Positions 30,120-31,060 of a stretch of 31,060 nucleotides of DNA are shown piece by piece (position 1 is the first letter of the stretch; every line of letters starts with the position of its first letter). The notes beneath the pieces were generated by a model. It had not been told where the DNA came from. It worked only from the letters and a program-made list of their open reading frames with translations, and made no database searches. The translations under genes and the position numbers were made by a program. The stretch is taken from assembly GCA_049325415.1 (NCBI GenBank), contig JBMOLL010000131.1, positions 1 through 31,060 of the forward strand, given 5' to 3'. Source of the stretch: JBMOLL01 sp049325415. Lineage in GTDB: Bacteria > Bacteroidota > Bacteroidia > Bacteroidales > GCA-2748055.

Positions 30120-30980
30120 ATGAGCATAAAAACCGATATACACCGTCTGCCACGCTGGATGAAAGTTCCGCTTCCGCACGGTGCCTCTTACTCCAGGGTA
30201 AGGAACCTGATTGCAGAACAGGATCTGCATACAATCTGCAGCAGCGGAAACTGTCCTAATAAAGGGGAGTGCTGGAGTGCCGGTACCGCTACTTTCATGA
30301 TCCTCGGGGATAAATGCACCCGTAACTGCCGTTTCTGTTATGTCCAGGCACTCCAGCCCGAGGCAGTCGACTGGAGTGAGCCCGCAAGAGTGGCTGATTC
30401 AGTAAGAAAGCTTGGACTCAAACATGCGGTCATAACCTCTGTAGCCCGCGACGACCTGCAGGATCAGGGTGCTGCTTTCTGGGCGAAAACCATCCGACTT
30501 GTTAAAAAAGTCAATCCCGGTATAACCATGGAAGTGCTCATCCCCGATTTCAGCGGCAGAACGGAGCTTCTTGACCTGTTAATCGCGGAAAAACCGGAAA
30601 TTATTTCTCATAACATCGAAACGGTGCGAAGGATCAGTCCCCGGATCCGTAGCCTGGCCACCTACGATAACAGCCTCAGGGTCCTCGAATACCTTTCCCG
30701 CACCGGGGTAATTGTTAAAAGCGGCTTCATGCTGGGGCTGGGTGAAATGGAAGAGGAAGTGCTGGAGACAATGACCGACCTTAAAAATGCAGGGGTTCAG
30801 GTTCTGACCATCGGACAGTATCTGCCTCCATCCGAGGAACATACACGGCTTGTTGAATATGTGGAACCCGCTGTTTTTGAGAAACTTGAAAAGGAAGGCC
30901 TGGCAATGGGATTCACTCACGTGGAAAGCGGTCCGCTGGTCAGGTCGTCGTATCATTCGGAGAGGCATGTAAGGCGGTAA
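30120..30980 (+). CDS. lipA: Lipoyl synthase LipA
   Basis: This 286-residue radical-SAM enzyme inserts two sulfur atoms into octanoylated lipoyl domains of pyruvate and 2-oxoglutarate dehydrogenases and the glycine cleavage H protein. Both clusters are encoded: the auxiliary cluster ligands Cys40/45/51 (CSSGNCPNKGEC), the radical-SAM cluster Cys66/70/73 (CTRNCRFC), and the C-terminal RSSYHS motif (275-280) whose Ser supplies the last auxiliary ligand. The ATG at 30120 was chosen over an in-frame TTG at 30093, because MSIKTDIHRLPRWMK matches family N-termini. No lipB is adjacent. It depends on iron-sulfur assembly, as does QueG at the other end of the window. Confidence 0.97.
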   Translation: MSIKTDIHRLPRWMKVPLPHGASYSRVRNLIAEQDLHTICSSGNCPNKGECWSAGTATFMILGDKCTRNCRFCYVQALQPEAVDWSEPARVADSVRKLGLKHAVITSVARDDLQDQGAAFWAKTIRLVKKVNPGITMEVLIPDFSGRTELLDLLIAEKPEIISHNIETVRRISPRIRSLATYDNSLRVLEYLSRTGVIVKSGFMLGLGEMEEEVLETMTDLKNAGVQVLTIGQYLPPSEEHTRLVEYVEPAVFEKLEKEGLAMGFTHVESGPLVRSSYHSERHVRR

Positions 30981-30992
30981 TTGAGCATGAGT

Positions 30993-31060
30993 CAGCCGTC
31001 GCTAAAGCTATGGCTGACAGAGGTCGAGCCAGCCGTCGCTAAAGCTATGGCTGACAGAGG
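30993..31060. repeat. Tandem 31-bp palindrome-containing repeats, 37-bp period, at window edge
   Basis: Two identical 31-bp copies lie at 30993-31023 and 31030-31060, separated by TCGAGC. Each begins CAGCCGTCGCTAAAGC and ends TATGGCTGACAGAGG, and folds as CAGCC...GGCTG with an inner GCT/AGC pair. The second copy ends at the window edge, so the array may continue. The 6-nt spacer rules out an ordinary CRISPR. It begins 12 nt after the lipA stop and might act as a transcript-end hairpin or a REP-like element. Confidence 0.8.

Noticed and set aside
30993..31060. Possible CRISPR array start
   Set aside because: The spacer between the two repeats is only 6 nt and no cas gene is present; tandem palindromic repeat is a better description.

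Overview
The window looks like a chromosomal piece of a member of the Bacteroidota, probably Bacteroidales/Marinilabiliales-like. The signs are SusC/SusD pairs, a FecI-type sigma factor with a FecR-type anti-sigma, type IX secretion (T9SS) C-terminal sorting domains, DUF4252, GSCFA and ORF6N proteins, absence of Shine-Dalgarno sequences, and at least one promoter of the TTG / TAnnTTTG kind. No rRNA or tRNA gene was seen. The assignment rests on recognisable protein families, not on a marker phylogeny.

Left part (1-9309). A purine-rich simple repeat is followed by a compact group tied to iron-sulfur chemistry: SufE, a MIP18/DUF59 protein and epoxyqueuosine reductase QueG. Then come a secreted DUF4252 protein with a clear terminator, a convergent VOC (glyoxalase-fold) gene, and an ORF6N gene broken by a ~170-bp insert made of three consecutive inverted repeats. 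A serine alpha/beta hydrolase and a GSCFA protein are translationally coupled. A non-SusC TonB-dependent receptor is followed by a small lipoprotein.

Middle part (9634-25519). An orphan LolD/MacB-type ABC ATPase precedes a polysaccharide utilization locus (PUL): ECF sigma, FecR anti-sigma, SusC with an STN signalling domain, SusD, a GH43-fold lipoprotein that has lost its three catalytic acids, an intact GH43, a T9SS-exported FG-GAP protein, a small T9SS protein, an Asp-box propeller enzyme resembling GH93/sialidases, and a GH172 (DUF2961) enzyme. The sigma and anti-sigma genes are each preceded by the same two-part motif (GGGGGwAAG, exactly 12 nt, TGTCTG), a good candidate for the sigma factor's own promoter. 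GH43, a GH93-like propeller and GH172 together suggest a furanoside-containing glycan (arabinan, arabinogalactan, possibly D-arabinan or fructan); this is inference. A 15-bp inverted repeat ending in six T's (21511-21642) sits between the two T9SS genes and could be a structured RNA or a miniature mobile element.

Right part (25520-31060). It holds an extremely acidic 80-residue protein with a textbook terminator, an exported M48-like protein whose zinc site is broken (RExxH), an operon of a small lipoprotein and a LEA-like secreted coiled-coil protein, and a ferredoxin-reductase-like flavoprotein followed by a 56-residue protein with four CxxC pairs that ends in its own terminator. Divergent lipoyl synthase LipA follows, and at the edge two copies of a 31-bp palindrome-containing repeat with a 37-bp period.

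The best candidates for something undescribed are the catalytically dead GH43 in the position usually held by a surface glycan-binding lipoprotein, the 21511-21642 element, the three-hairpin insert in the ORF6N gene, and the eight-cysteine miniprotein next to the reductase.
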